From NCBI RefSeq assembly GCF_000004075.3, contig NC_026660.2:1550001-1614000 (forward strand): 64,000 nt of DNA. The letters are read 5' to 3'. Every line of letters starts with the position of its first letter. Position 1 is the stretch's first letter. Below the pieces are notes generated by a model, which saw nothing but the letters and a program-made list of their open reading frames with translations, ran no database searches and was not told where the DNA came from. The translations under genes and the position numbers were made by a program. Shown here piece by piece: positions 53,386 through 64,000 of this stretch. This DNA is from Cucumis sativus (Eukaryota; Streptophyta; Magnoliopsida; Cucurbitales; Cucurbitaceae).

Positions 53386-56300
53386 TCATCCCAATTCTTC
53401 TTGGCCTTCTGATGGACATCTGATAAGCTCTAATATATTAACAACCTCTGCCATATCGGGTCGGTTCGATGGCACCTGAGATGTGCATATCAAGCCTAGT
53501 TTCACTACTGGTATGGCCTCTTCTAATGGAAAATTCCTCTGGAGCCTCCCATCAATGCATTCCTCCACCCGACCTTCTTCCAGCTCCCGCCGAACCATGT
53601 CGCAAAGTACCACCACGTCGTCTTCCATGTATTCCACAGGTCTCTTCCCTGTTACCACTTCAAGAACCAGAACTCCAAATCCATACACATCACATTTCTC
53701 TGTTATCTTAACCGTTTTGCAGGCAAACTCAGGTGCCATGTATCCTAGTGCGCTTTGTATCTTGCTGCTCAGCACGTACCGATCAAGCATCGGTAACAAT
53801 CTTGCTAAGCCAAAATCTCCAACTTTAGGTTCCCCCGAACTATCAATCAGTACATTGCTTGATTTTATGTTGTAGTGGATGATGTTCATTTGGTGCAAAT
53901 GTGCCAAGCTTTTCGCAGTTCCGAGGATTATGTTGAACCTTTCATTCCATGAGAGGATGTTTCCACCCAACCCTTCATGAAGCTGTTTATACAAACTCCC
54001 TCCAGACACAAATTCATATATGAGAAGCTGCAGAGATGGAGTCCAGTAATAACCTTCTAAAGCCACAAGATTTTGGTGCCTAACTTTCCCCAACTTCTTA
54101 ACCTCCCTTTCAAACTCTTCTTGAGATTTGACTAGACTTGAAACAGTGAGCTTTTTTATTGCAACGGGATGTCCATCACGAAGAACAGTTTGGTAAACAG
54201 CTCCAAATCCGCCACGGCCAAGCTCACAATCCTTGTTAAGGAGAGCATGTGCACCGGTACTGAAATCAGGCTCTCCTGAAAACATGACAAGCTTGCCAGA
54301 ATTAGCATCCGTAGTTGGGGAGTGGCTGAAGTCATCCCCTCCTGAAAACGTGATGGCTGCTTCAGGACGATTCGCAGATGACCGAACATGGAGGTTAATG
54401 ACAGTGATCGCAACTACACCGACGAGGATAACAGCAGCTGCACCAATGGCAATGAGTGCAGAGATGCTGAGGATGATTCTTTTGTGACCAAGAGTTGTAG
54501 GTAATGAAGTAGAACCCGCGTCAGAAGATGAGTTGGGGTTGAGAACAATGGGCTTTGGAAGGACACCTGGGCAAGACCTCTTGACAATAGAACCACAAAG
54601 AGAAGGATTTCCAGCTACAGAGGAGGGGGAGATTGTATTGAAAAACCCACCTGCAGGTAGTTCACCTTGCAGATTGTTGTGAGAAATGTTAAACAAAAGA
54701 AGGTTAGGAAGATTAGCCAACTGTTTTGGCAATGCACCACTGAGATTGTTTGTTGACAAGTCCACAATTTGAAGATTGATCAGTTGAGACAATTCTGCTG
54801 GTATGGAGCCAGTTAATCTGTTTTCCGATACGTCCCTGCAAAATTGAAGCAGTATCAAAGAGCCGCATCGATAATGTAAACTCAGGAGAGACCTCAAACA
54901 CTCTCACAATGAAATAGAATCGCAAAAGCATTGAAATTTATTTGCTGTCATTATAAGAAGCACAGTTCAACCCAGCAAAAATGAAAGAATCCTACAAGAA
55001 AATGAAACATCAAAGCAAAAGACCACTTACAAAGTTACAAGTGAAGAACAGTTCCCCACTGAATTTGGAACCCCACCCTCCAGCAAGTTCTTCCCCAGTC
55101 TCAATTCTTTCAAAGATACATCTCTGCCAAGTGTTTCGGGAATGCTTCCATTCAACTGGTTCTCACTCAAGTCAAGAAAAACCAAGGCCTTCAGGCCTCC
55201 AATACTCTCCGGAATAGCACCAACAAATGAGTTCTTACACAGATTCAACACCTGCAAGCTACTTAATATCCCAATATCAGGTGAAATTTCACCAGAAAAT
55301 GCATTGTGAGACAAATCTAAAACTTGAAGATTAACAAGAGCCTTTCCCACAGTTGTAGAAAGAGAGCTTCTTTTGATATCAGAAGGCAATACATTTTGCG
55401 AACCCAGCTTCAGAATCCAGGCCGGAAGAACACCGGTGAGAGAACCGTGACCGAGATCCATAGCTGAAAGGTTTTGAGATGGAACTATGGACTCTGCCAA
55501 GCTACCAGTTAAACCATTTCCGGAAACATTCAAAACCTTCAGTTTTTGAAGATTCCCAAATGAACTTGGAATAGGACCAGAAAACCTATTCCCTGAAAGG
55601 TCCAAGATTTCAAGGCCTTCCATTCCACCAATCCATTCAGGAACCTCCCCTTGAAATAAGTTCCTTCTTAAATTAAGAGTACTGCATAAACTAAGCTTCT
55701 TCATTGTCGCCGGAACGTTGCCGGAGAAAGAATTTTCACTGAGATCAACAGACCTCAAGAGCATACAACTCCCAATGCCATCTGGGATCTGTCCAGAAAA
55801 CCGATTCTTCCCCAAATTAACAGCTCGCAAATTATTCATACCCTTCACCTCCGGTGGAATTTCACCTTCCAAAATATTATCAGACAAATCCAAAGATCGA
55901 AGCCCAGTTAAGGACCAAATCCCAGACGGCAATGAACCTGAAAACTGATTAGAAGATAAATTTACAGCAGCAAGACTGGAACAAGAGCTCAAACTTTCCG
56001 GGATTTTCCCTGAAATTTTGTTGTTAGCCAAAGAGATTACTCTCAACGACCCACATTGCCGGAAGAAATCATCCGGAATCATCCCATGAAACCCATTGCC
56101 GCTTAAATCAACCACTCGAAGATTTTCAAAGCGAGCATTATTGGGACTTAAATTTCCAGTAAGATTGTTGTTCGCAAGAGAGAGTTTACGAAGAAACTGC
56201 AATTGAAGAAGACCACGACCAAGCCTGCCATTGAGTGAGAAGCCATCAAGATTAAGCTCAACAACTCTATTGGATCTGGGGTTGCATTTTAAACCAACCC

Positions 56301-56475
56301 AATTACATGGGTTATCGTCATCTTCATTCCACGAGGCGAGTTTCCCTTCAGGGTCTTCAATGTCGGCCTTGAACACAATCAGCCCCAAAACGTCTTCGTT
56401 CAAAGGTGGGTTCAGAGATCTCACCAACACTGGAACCACAACAAACAAGACGAACAACCCCAGTAGCCTTTTCAT
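53386..56475 (-). CDS. PXC2: PXC2-like LRR receptor kinase with atypical catalytic loop
   Basis: Plasma-membrane receptor-like kinase of 964 residues from two exons (56475-55031 and 54835-53386). In order: signal peptide (1 to about 20), LRRNT cap (about 22-66, with the CNWVGLKC pair), some twenty LRR units to about 545, a second cysteine pair around NPSLCGS (558-564), a transmembrane helix (about 602-627), and a kinase domain (about 680-955). Kinase motifs seen are GRGGFG (688-693), VAIKK with the ATP-site lysine at about 709, DFG (822-824) and APE (849-851). HRD is replaced by HYN (802-804), so the catalytic aspartate is asparagine. This matches the PXC2/At5g01890 group, whose members I recall having the same substitution. 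The start at 56475 gives a clean signal peptide; an in-frame ATG at 56523 would add 16 residues. Ligand unknown; a vascular role is inferred from the Arabidopsis name only. Confidence 0.93.
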
Positions 56476-56948
56476 CTTCAAGAAAACACCAGAATTATAC
56501 GCTACTAAACACAACAAGTTCAAATAAACCCCAAAGCCATGCCAAAACTTTAAACCTTACCCAGTACCAACCAACACCCAAAAATTAATCTCCCCAACTA
56601 TAATACCACAAAAATTTTCATACCCGGAAAGAAAAATGTTAAAAAGAAACGACAAATTTACTTCGAACGGCTAGATTTGGGATTTTCGTCGTCCGCAAGA
56701 AAAATCAGGAAAGGAAGGAACGACAAGAGATGGAAAAACCCAGTGAAGAAATATAAGAGAAAAGAAAACCCTTTTAAGAACACAGAGAGCTTCAAAATCT
56801 TTCACTCATAGAAGCTAAGGGATTGAAGCAAAGTAACCCCACAGAAAAAGAACAACAACGAAACAACCTCAAGACACAGAAATTTCTTCAGCTCAAAGCA
56901 GAGTATATAACTTCTAACATCTCCTACACTAACACTCCCTTTCTATCT

Positions 56949-56956
<8 letters not shown>

Positions 56957-56992
<36 letters not shown>
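56957..56992 (-). repeat. CT/GA microsatellite, 18 units, upstream of the receptor kinase
   Basis: Perfect dinucleotide run, read as (AG)n on the gene's own strand, about 480 bases upstream of the start codon. GAGA tracts of this type are common in plant core promoters and bind BBR/BPC factors; a function here is inferred. A TATA-like TATATAC lies nearer the gene, about 430 bases upstream of the ATG. Confidence 0.85.
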
Positions 56993-56993
<1 letters not shown>

Positions 56994-57209
56994 GTTCGCT
57001 CTGTAATCCATTTGTGAAAGAGAAAATAAATGGAAGTTTTATTCTTCTTTTATCAACGGGAAAAAGCGGAGTGGGGCGCAGAGAGGAAGACGAGGTCTCA
57101 ATCAATACAGATTGTGGAAACGTGGCACTGCCAGAGTGGTAACGCCTCCGATGTGGCAAACACGTAGTCCTTTTCAGCCAAAATGGCATTTTTTTTTTAC
57201 ATTGTGGAA

Positions 57210-57215
57210 CACGTG
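57210..57215 (-). promoter_or_regulatory. G-box core upstream of the receptor kinase
   Basis: CACGTG within ACACGTGGCAC about 735 bases upstream of the receptor kinase start. The related ACGTGGCA (57120-57127) lies 80 bases closer to the gene. A bZIP/bHLH site by sequence only. Confidence 0.4.
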
Positions 57216-60200
57216 GCACATCTTCATTAGCTGAACTTGGAATGCCCGAATTATCGGCTTAACTACACAAACGCCCTTCTTTGTTCCACATAATTACCGC
57301 TTTTGCCACAAAAAATTCCTAACGATAAACTAACAATATTTAATTCCTAAATTGTGTTTGTGACAATTAGATTAGCATTTTAATTAATCAACGCATTGAC
57401 ATTGATTGGAAGGATTAAATTTAAATACTTTTTAAAGGAAATCTATGTACTATTATGATTTGGTGGATATGATATCATTTTCATGTTAGAGATAATAATT
57501 AGTTGGCAATTAAAGAAAGAGTGGCAATTTAAGTAAAATTAACGAATTTAGAGGGTAAAGGTGGAAGGGGAAAAAGGAGTTGGGTGTGGGTGTGTGTGTA
57601 GTTAGTTGTATGAAAATAAAGCAAAGGAAAAGAAAGAAAAGCGGCCTTAAAAGCAGGTGGGTGGGGAAACAGTGGGCGGTGGGAAGGGTAAAATTGGTAT
57701 TTTGAAAATAAGTACAATAAAAGCAAAGTGGAAGGAGAAAGGAGAGTGGTGGTGAAGAATGAAGTTGAAGATGTGATTTTTTTTAAGAAAGTCCTTCAGT
57801 TTATATATGTACAATCAATTTGTCTGCCTTTAGGGTTTTGTAGTTTTGTGAAATGTTGAGACTATGGATCTTAATAGCTAGACTTTAGAAGTTGGTAGGA
57901 TATTTGATGTTTAAATCATTGGTAAAACCCGAAGATATAAGTAAAATTGGATGTTAAATGTTTTTTGAAGCATGGGTTAGTGAAGGGTATTCATTGGTTA
58001 ATTCTTGTGAACAATGTTGAAGTTTGGTCTAAGTAAGATTCAAAAGTCTAAGTAATCAAGACGAGCCACAAGGAAATGCGCATCCTAATAGGAAAAGTCA
58101 AAACATTGAATTTAGGGTCAACGAGTCGACTTGGTAACTATATATACATATAAAAAACAATAATCTAGTTGCTCTCGATCTAGTACCTTGCACCCTCAAA
58201 CGTCGTAAATCAACATAACATAATCAAAGTCGCACATAATCATAAGTGATTGTCAAAGAAATGACATTACAAGTAATCGTATTTGACGACCTTAAAAGGA
58301 AAAGTAGGTAATCTCCAAAGAAGGGACATGACTTTATTGTACTTCATTTAATTCTCGGTGTGGTAGGCTTGACACCATATTGGTGCAATAATTTTTCATG
58401 CAAATCAAATTTAAAAAACTGATACGAAAAAAAGTGAGTTGTAGGTTAAGTCCACAAGAGGCCAGCAATGACAACAACATTGAACTCGTGTGAGATTTGA
58501 GTGACAACAAACAATGATGTCTAAAGAGGTTGAACAAGGCCATCGAGATCTTCTTGGTTTGAGAGACATATGATCAAATGCACCTCGTTACTGAAAGGTT
58601 TGCCTCTACTTCTCTAGCTCCATGCTAAGCGAAAGCCTTTTCTACTTCAAGAATCTGTTAGGATTGTGGGTTATATTTTGGGACATAAGTGATTTTATTA
58701 TTATAAATATTCTAATGTAGCATTATTTTTTGTCTCGATTTTTATTTCTAGATTTCATTCCTACCGTAACTAAACACCGAACATATAAATTCATATTTAT
58801 GCATACATACTTACATTTATTTATCACCAATTTAATTAGCAAATTCATTGTTGTGAAAGAAAATGCTAAAAAATTAAAAACTATCATTTAAATTTTAAAC
58901 CTTAAATTAGAAAATTTCCAAACCATGAAAACAACCCTAACTAACTAAACTATATGTGGGTGTGGGAGGGGAAGAAGCAAATAAAATTAGAAGTTAGTTG
59001 GCAAAATTAATTTAAAAATAAAAGAGAAAGTGAGAGAAAGAGGAAAAGAATGAAGAATGAAAAATGAAAATAGTAAAAGGTGGGTGAGTGAGTGAAGCAA
59101 AAGACTCCCTTTGAGCAGCTTTTGACATAAATGCTTTCCCTTAAAGAGGGAGGCTAAGGGAGAGGTTACCCATTGGCAGAGGGGACCCCCACCCCTAAAC
59201 CCTACTCTCTTTCTTCCACAATTCTCTCCTCTCCTCTTATTCAATGCAATCAAAACACTAAACCCCCTTACCTCCTCCACATCCTAAATGAAAATATATT
59301 TTCCCTCACCCTTTTCATTTCATCCTATTGTTTTCTATGACTTTCTTTAATTTCTACCTACTCTAAAATTCAATTCCACATCCCTTCATTATGGAATGCA
59401 TTCATCACTTCAATTCCTTTTTTTTTATTATTGTTCTCTCCCTCTCTCACAATTTTGTATAGAATACATTTACTATTTATAAGTATTTTTTATTCAATTA
59501 AAAAATGTGTTCGGCCCGAAAGAACTTGTAAACACCCCTTCTTGCATTGCGCAATATGTTTGTGGATTCCACCATTAGTAAGCATCAATCTTATATTTTA
59601 TCAACTCCTTATCCTATAAACCTTTTGATCAAAAAGGATTATGAAACTTTATGTTATGTCTACTATACATGTGTCTTTACAATTGTTGTAACATCATGCA
59701 TAATCAATGGTGAATCTTGAAATTTTGTTGACAGTGATTTCATAAGCTAGTAAAAATAATGTGAATTTTTTCTTTTTGTAAGGAATGGGAATTAATCCGA
59801 CATCTAGCAGGTCCAAGATGACAATGTCATCATTATATTGAGAATGTGAATTGTATTTTAATGATAATTCTTTAGAGTTTGATGACCAAATCGAAGTTGA
59901 TTAGTCGGAAAATGAGAGGGATCAGTTGGTATCGGTTTGAGAAAGTTTCAAATCAAAAAATTAAAAAAAAATAGTGTTAAATCGAACGACGGATCAACAT
60001 TTATTCATTGATGGTCGAAGTCGATTTGAACATTTACTAAACCAACCAGTCAGCTCGGTGGTAGTTTGATCGAAAAATCAACTCTAACCGACTATTGATC
60101 ACTCCCATTAAAAAAACATAAAATTGACTAAGCAAAACTATCATCTTCTACATTTGGAAGTGAAACATAGAAAGAGACTCAATTTCTTATATATATATAT

Positions 60201-61078
60201 ATAATACACTTGTTTGTTTGATTTGTTTTGTTTTGTATCGAGGGGTGTATTTATGTTTCTTGACTTTTATCCCAAAAGTTGTGTACGTATTATATCCAAA
60301 AGGAACCAACCATCTTTTCTTTTCTTTTTTGTTTTTTCAGCTTAAACAAAATACCCTATCTTAGTACCTACTACTTACTACTACTACACACCACACCTCT
60401 ACACATTCAGTTTTGGAGGAGCCCTCTTCATTCATTTTTCCCTTCCCTTTCTTTTTTTCTAAACCAATTCTTTGGGTTTATTATAATCTGAATGTATCTA
60501 ATTCTCTCATTTTATTTCTTTCATTTAATACAATCTAACACCTTTTTAACTTATATTTCATTTTTAATTTTCATCCTTCAACAATCATAAATCATAAATA
60601 TAATGTTATCTAATTTATGAACACATGCTAACAAATATATTCGAAAATATCAATTACTTTTTTAAAAAATTATGTTCCTATTTTTTTTAATGCTAGGACA
60701 AATGATAAATTCTCTCACAGATTAAAAAAAAAAGGTGTTTAGAAAATATTTAATTATTATATTATATTTTTCATCCTTTTTAGTTTTTATTAAGATTCCG
60801 TTTAGGTTCAAATAAACCTTTTATCCCCATCTCCATTTTTCAAAAACTTTCAAGTCTAATCTTTCAAATTATTAGAACACGAAAAACTATCCATATAATT
60901 ATTGGATTGAATTCCATGTTCAAAATCATCACCATCTCCATTTAAATTTATAATTATTTATCAAATGATGAAATGAAAATACTTTTCATATTAATATAGA
61001 ATGAAAATATTGATGTATATATTTATGACATCAATAATCCTTGGAGTACAATATTAATATTTAATCTAAAAGGCTAAG
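57216..61078. other. Non-coding stretch
   Basis: AT-rich DNA without a supported gene. A GC-richer patch at about 59100-59280 has an open frame on the minus strand but no recognisable domain. The 57540-57720 and 58930-59280 regions are purine-rich on one strand. A degenerate phrase set around 59880-60080 looks repeat-derived but could not be assigned. Confidence 0.45.
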
Positions 61079-61241
61079 CTAATGATTCATGGAGGTTGGG
61101 ATCTCATCATTTTTATCCTTCTTTGGCTTCTTTTTCTCATCTCCATTCTCCACGCTGAGGTTGGTAACCGACATGTCGTAACCAGCTATACCGTATCGCT
61201 CCAATGAGGCTGTCAGAGGGGCCAACGACATGTAGTACATG
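61079..61241 (-). CDS. Exon-like segment of an unassigned gene (terminal exon?)
   Basis: A 163-base patch of balanced base composition in very AT-rich DNA. On the minus strand it follows a polypyrimidine tract and an AG (61243-61242). It reads MYYMSLAPLTASLERYGIAG, then a Ser/Val-rich piece and a lysine-rich tail (DEKKKPKKDK), and ends SMNH with a stop at 61079. The composition is protein-like, but I do not recognise the family. Upstream exons are not evident: a short ATG-led piece with a weak GTCACC donor lies about 50 bases further (near 61275). It may be the last exon of a gene with a long intron, a gene fragment, or chance. Confidence 0.3.
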
Positions 61242-62489
61242 CTTTAAGAGCAAAAAATAAGAAGAAAGAAAAAGGTGACATTTCATTTTTGTCCATGTTT
61301 TTTGCTTTTTCCTTTTCCTTTTCAATTTTTTTTAAATAATGAAATCAATTAATTTAAATAAATTCTTGGACAAAATTGCAAAAAAAAAGAAAAAGTTACT
61401 AAATGTATGTCATACTAACTTTCAATTTTAAAAATTAAATTGTTGAAAATATGACAAAAAAAAATTGAGGATCTCAAATTTATACGAGGATAGAAATTAA
61501 ACTCTAAAATATTTATGGTTAAAATTAATTAAGTCCTCAACTTAAATCTATATCGTAATTTTAGAGTGTAGTATATGAAATATGGAAAATAACAAATGAA
61601 AAAACGTTGAAATGATTGTTTTTTGAAATATTTATTCAATATTAAAGATAAATAAATTTTGACACAAATAAAAACTTTAATTTCTTTTTGTAAAAAAATT
61701 ATTTGAACAGTTATGTAAGGAAATAAAAGCTGTAAGAGTTAAAATTCTATAAACTTTCAAGTTTTGCCACTTAATTCCAATAATTATTGTACATGTTTGA
61801 GAAAAAAAATGTATTTTTTCTTAATTGTAAATGTATGCTTTAATAAGTTGGTTGAAACACAAAATAAGAAATAAGTTTGTTGGATAAAGATAGGATAGAT
61901 AATTTTCGTCTTAAATATAATATTCACTATTATAATCTATCCTAAGATAGATTATTGGAACTCTACCAACGTATTATAATAAATAATTGAACGTTTGAAA
62001 TATTAAAAGTGGTCTTTATTGATTAAATTTTGTTATTTTAAGCGTGATTTTATGGAAATTTGTGTGGTCCAATCTGAATTCCCATATTTGGTGCATTGTA
62101 AATAATTGGTATATAAGCATCAAAGTGGTTTAGGACATCATTAAATTCCCAACAGTAACAACCTATATGGTCATTTTGGATTTAATTTATTGCTTATGTC
62201 CTTGTGTACCCCTCCTTCCTACTAACAACTATTACTTTTACATTTATAATTAATCTATTTTTTCACTCCCGTCATTATTAATAATTGAATGCAAAAATAT
62301 GGTTTACTATATTAGATTATTGGATGAGTTTATTGAAATTTTTTTATTTTTTATGATTAATAAATTTTAAAGTTTAAAAAAAATTTATAAGTGATGTGCC
62401 TCACTTTATTTTATTATTTACACATTTTTAAAAAAATTACTTACCATTTAAAATATTTATCAAATATAATAAAATTTGAGATTATATTA

Positions 62490-62610
62490 ATGTTTATGTC
62501 CGATAGAATATCTATCCACCTCTATCATTGGTAAAATCTAAAAATTTTGCTATATTTTGTAAAAATAGTAGTTTGTTATGTTTACAATAATTTTCCTTTA
62601 AATAACTTAC
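62490..62610. repeat. Degenerate relative of the fold-back element
   Basis: Carries GATAGAATATCTATCC, CTCTATCATTGGT and AAATTTTGCTATATTTTGTAAA, the same motif set as the fold-back element at 10341-10480 in the opposite order. Likely an old copy. Confidence 0.4.
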
Positions 62611-64000
62611 AAATTTATATTTCAATAAACAAATCATTTGTCACTGGTATAAATATGATTTAATTAGCTTGGATATATGCTATTTTGCTTAAAATGTCAA
62701 AATTCAGAATATCATTACTCGAAAAAGGAGAAAAAAATATTGTTGGAGTGAAAAGGTATGCTTTCAATAATTTTGGTTTTCTTCTTCTTCTATTTTTCAA
62801 GTTTTCAATTTAATGTGCTCCTAGGATAAGAAGAAGTGATTAATATAAAAAACATAACAACTTTTTTTGTTTGGTAAAATTGCTTATACGACATTAAAAC
62901 TATTGAATTATAATCTAATCCAACCACATTATAACGTTCTAAATCATAAAAAAGAAATTTGTAGTTAAAGTAAAGTTATATTATTTTCAAAATTAAAACT
63001 ATAAATTAGAATCTGTTCCCTGTGTAGGAGAAGAAGAAAAAATATAAAATATGTGGGTGGCATTTAAATTTAAAAATCAAACAAGATGTATAAAAAGAAA
63101 GAAAAAAAAGGGAGGGAAAGAAATTGTGGTAGTTTAAAAAGAAAAAGAAAAAGAAAATTGGAAGGGCGATGGCCAAAGAGAAACGCCGGAAAACGTAGGG
63201 GCAGGGCGCTGGAAAGAAAAGTCAAAGCTAATACATAACAATAATAATAATAATAGAAAAGGCGTGGGGAGGAGAGGGTTTTAGGGAATTAGAAATATTT
63301 TTAAGTGGTGGGGCCCAAGGGGACTTGAACGCCGTGTTACGCCGTTAAGGGCGTTTCCTCGAAAATGGGATATGCTAATACGAATACCAATGAGTGTTTT
63401 TAATAACAGAAAGAGAATGTGGAGAATGTGGAGAATGTGATGTGTGACTTTGTGAGAGAGACGCGTCGGGTCGGGTTTAGGATAATTCATAAATATATGG
63501 TTAAACCCATAGTTAAGGATTAATATGTATAATGTTATGTATTAATGGGAAATTGAGATAGGAAGATATGGTTTTTGTATTGGGTCGACGCACCATAACT
63601 CCGGACAGCAACACGACAACCAAATTCACGCTTTTCCCTTCTTTCTTTTTTCTTACTTTTCTTCAACTTTTCTTACCAATACCCATACATACGCTGTGTT
63701 CCAAAAGCGTGACACCAATAATAATAACACACTTCTATCCACCTATCACATAATATATATTACATTTTCTTACTAACACATCTTATCGCATACTTTTTTC
63801 TTTCTCCAACTTTTATGCTAACACACTACTCAATTACCTACAAAATAATAAGATATACACATCCATATGGTGCTTATCACACTAAACATCAAAATATAAG
63901 AGAACGTTTGAGTATTATAATTCACTTACTTCCTTTCGAGTTCAATACAAAACTTATTTATATAAAAAAAATATTAATCTAAGGCATATTTTATCTAATT
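62611..64000. other. Right-edge non-coding DNA
   Basis: AT-rich with an AAT microsatellite (about 63238-63255) and a short GC-richer patch (63165-63370, 63455-63475) that could be promoter DNA of a gene beyond the window. No supported coding sequence. Confidence 0.4.

Noticed and set aside
54981..55217. Several plus-strand open frames across 53469-56588
   Set aside because: They are shadows of the receptor kinase on the other strand: no domain signature and composition set by the LRR repeats.
56476..56523. Upstream ATG of the receptor kinase (16 extra residues)
   Set aside because: Starting at 56475 places the signal peptide at the N-terminus; the longer form buries it after a second hydrophobic patch.
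58987..59280. 97-codon minus-strand open frame in a GC-richer patch; also considered as a microRNA precursor
   Set aside because: No domain recognised, and no match by eye to conserved plant microRNAs or a clear long hairpin.
61137..61325. 62-codon minus-strand open frame overlapping the exon-like patch
   Set aside because: The alternative frame (61079-61241) has a more protein-like composition and an acceptor; this one starts in a lysine-rich low-complexity stretch.

Overview
The window is AT-rich nuclear DNA from a flowering plant. Genes are sparse and interrupted by short GT-AG introns, and most of the 64 kb is non-coding. A cucurbit (cucumber or melon group) is my best guess. It rests mainly on a decayed transposon gene at 43130-43989 that resembles a Myb/SANT-like protein family I remember as abundant in melon and cucumber annotations. 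No search was run, so the species is unconfirmed.

I support seven intact protein genes. From left to right they are: ribosomal protein S26 (minus, 1827-3222, five exons, first coding exon is only the ATG); a reticulon-like ER membrane-shaping protein (plus, 7237-9083, five exons); an alpha-expansin (minus, 14009-15147, three exons); an ATL-type RING-H2 E3 ligase (plus, 28459-29067, intronless coding region); a plant-specific protein of unknown function (plus, 40130-40786, single exon); a type I membrane glycoprotein with an acidic Trp-Asp tail (plus, 44885-49665, four exons, one 3.6 kb intron); and a PXC2-like leucine-rich-repeat receptor kinase (minus, 53386-56475, two exons) whose catalytic HRD motif reads HYN. 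They are independent transcription units, not an operon or pathway cluster. Loose themes are cell wall and growth (expansin, PXC2-like receptor) and the secretory system (reticulon-like protein, membrane glycoprotein).

Between the genes lie remnants of mobile elements. A solo LTR of about 2.1 kb (3604-5695) has an exact 5-bp target-site duplication, and a diverged relative lies at 10902-12176. A Copia retrotransposon (37353-38856) has lost nearly all of pol. The Myb/SANT-like transposon gene carries at least five in-frame stops. There is also a near-palindromic fold-back element (10341-10480) with two degenerate relatives, and a probable degraded LTR with a GC-rich patch (about 31721-32640). 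The 13 kb from 15.2 to 28.4 kb holds no coding gene I can support.

I saw no tRNA, rRNA, CRISPR array or recognisable conserved microRNA, and no undescribed multi-gene system. The observations most worth a second look are the dated retroelement history, the catalytic-loop substitution in the receptor kinase, an unassigned exon-like segment at 61079-61241, and the decayed transposon gene.
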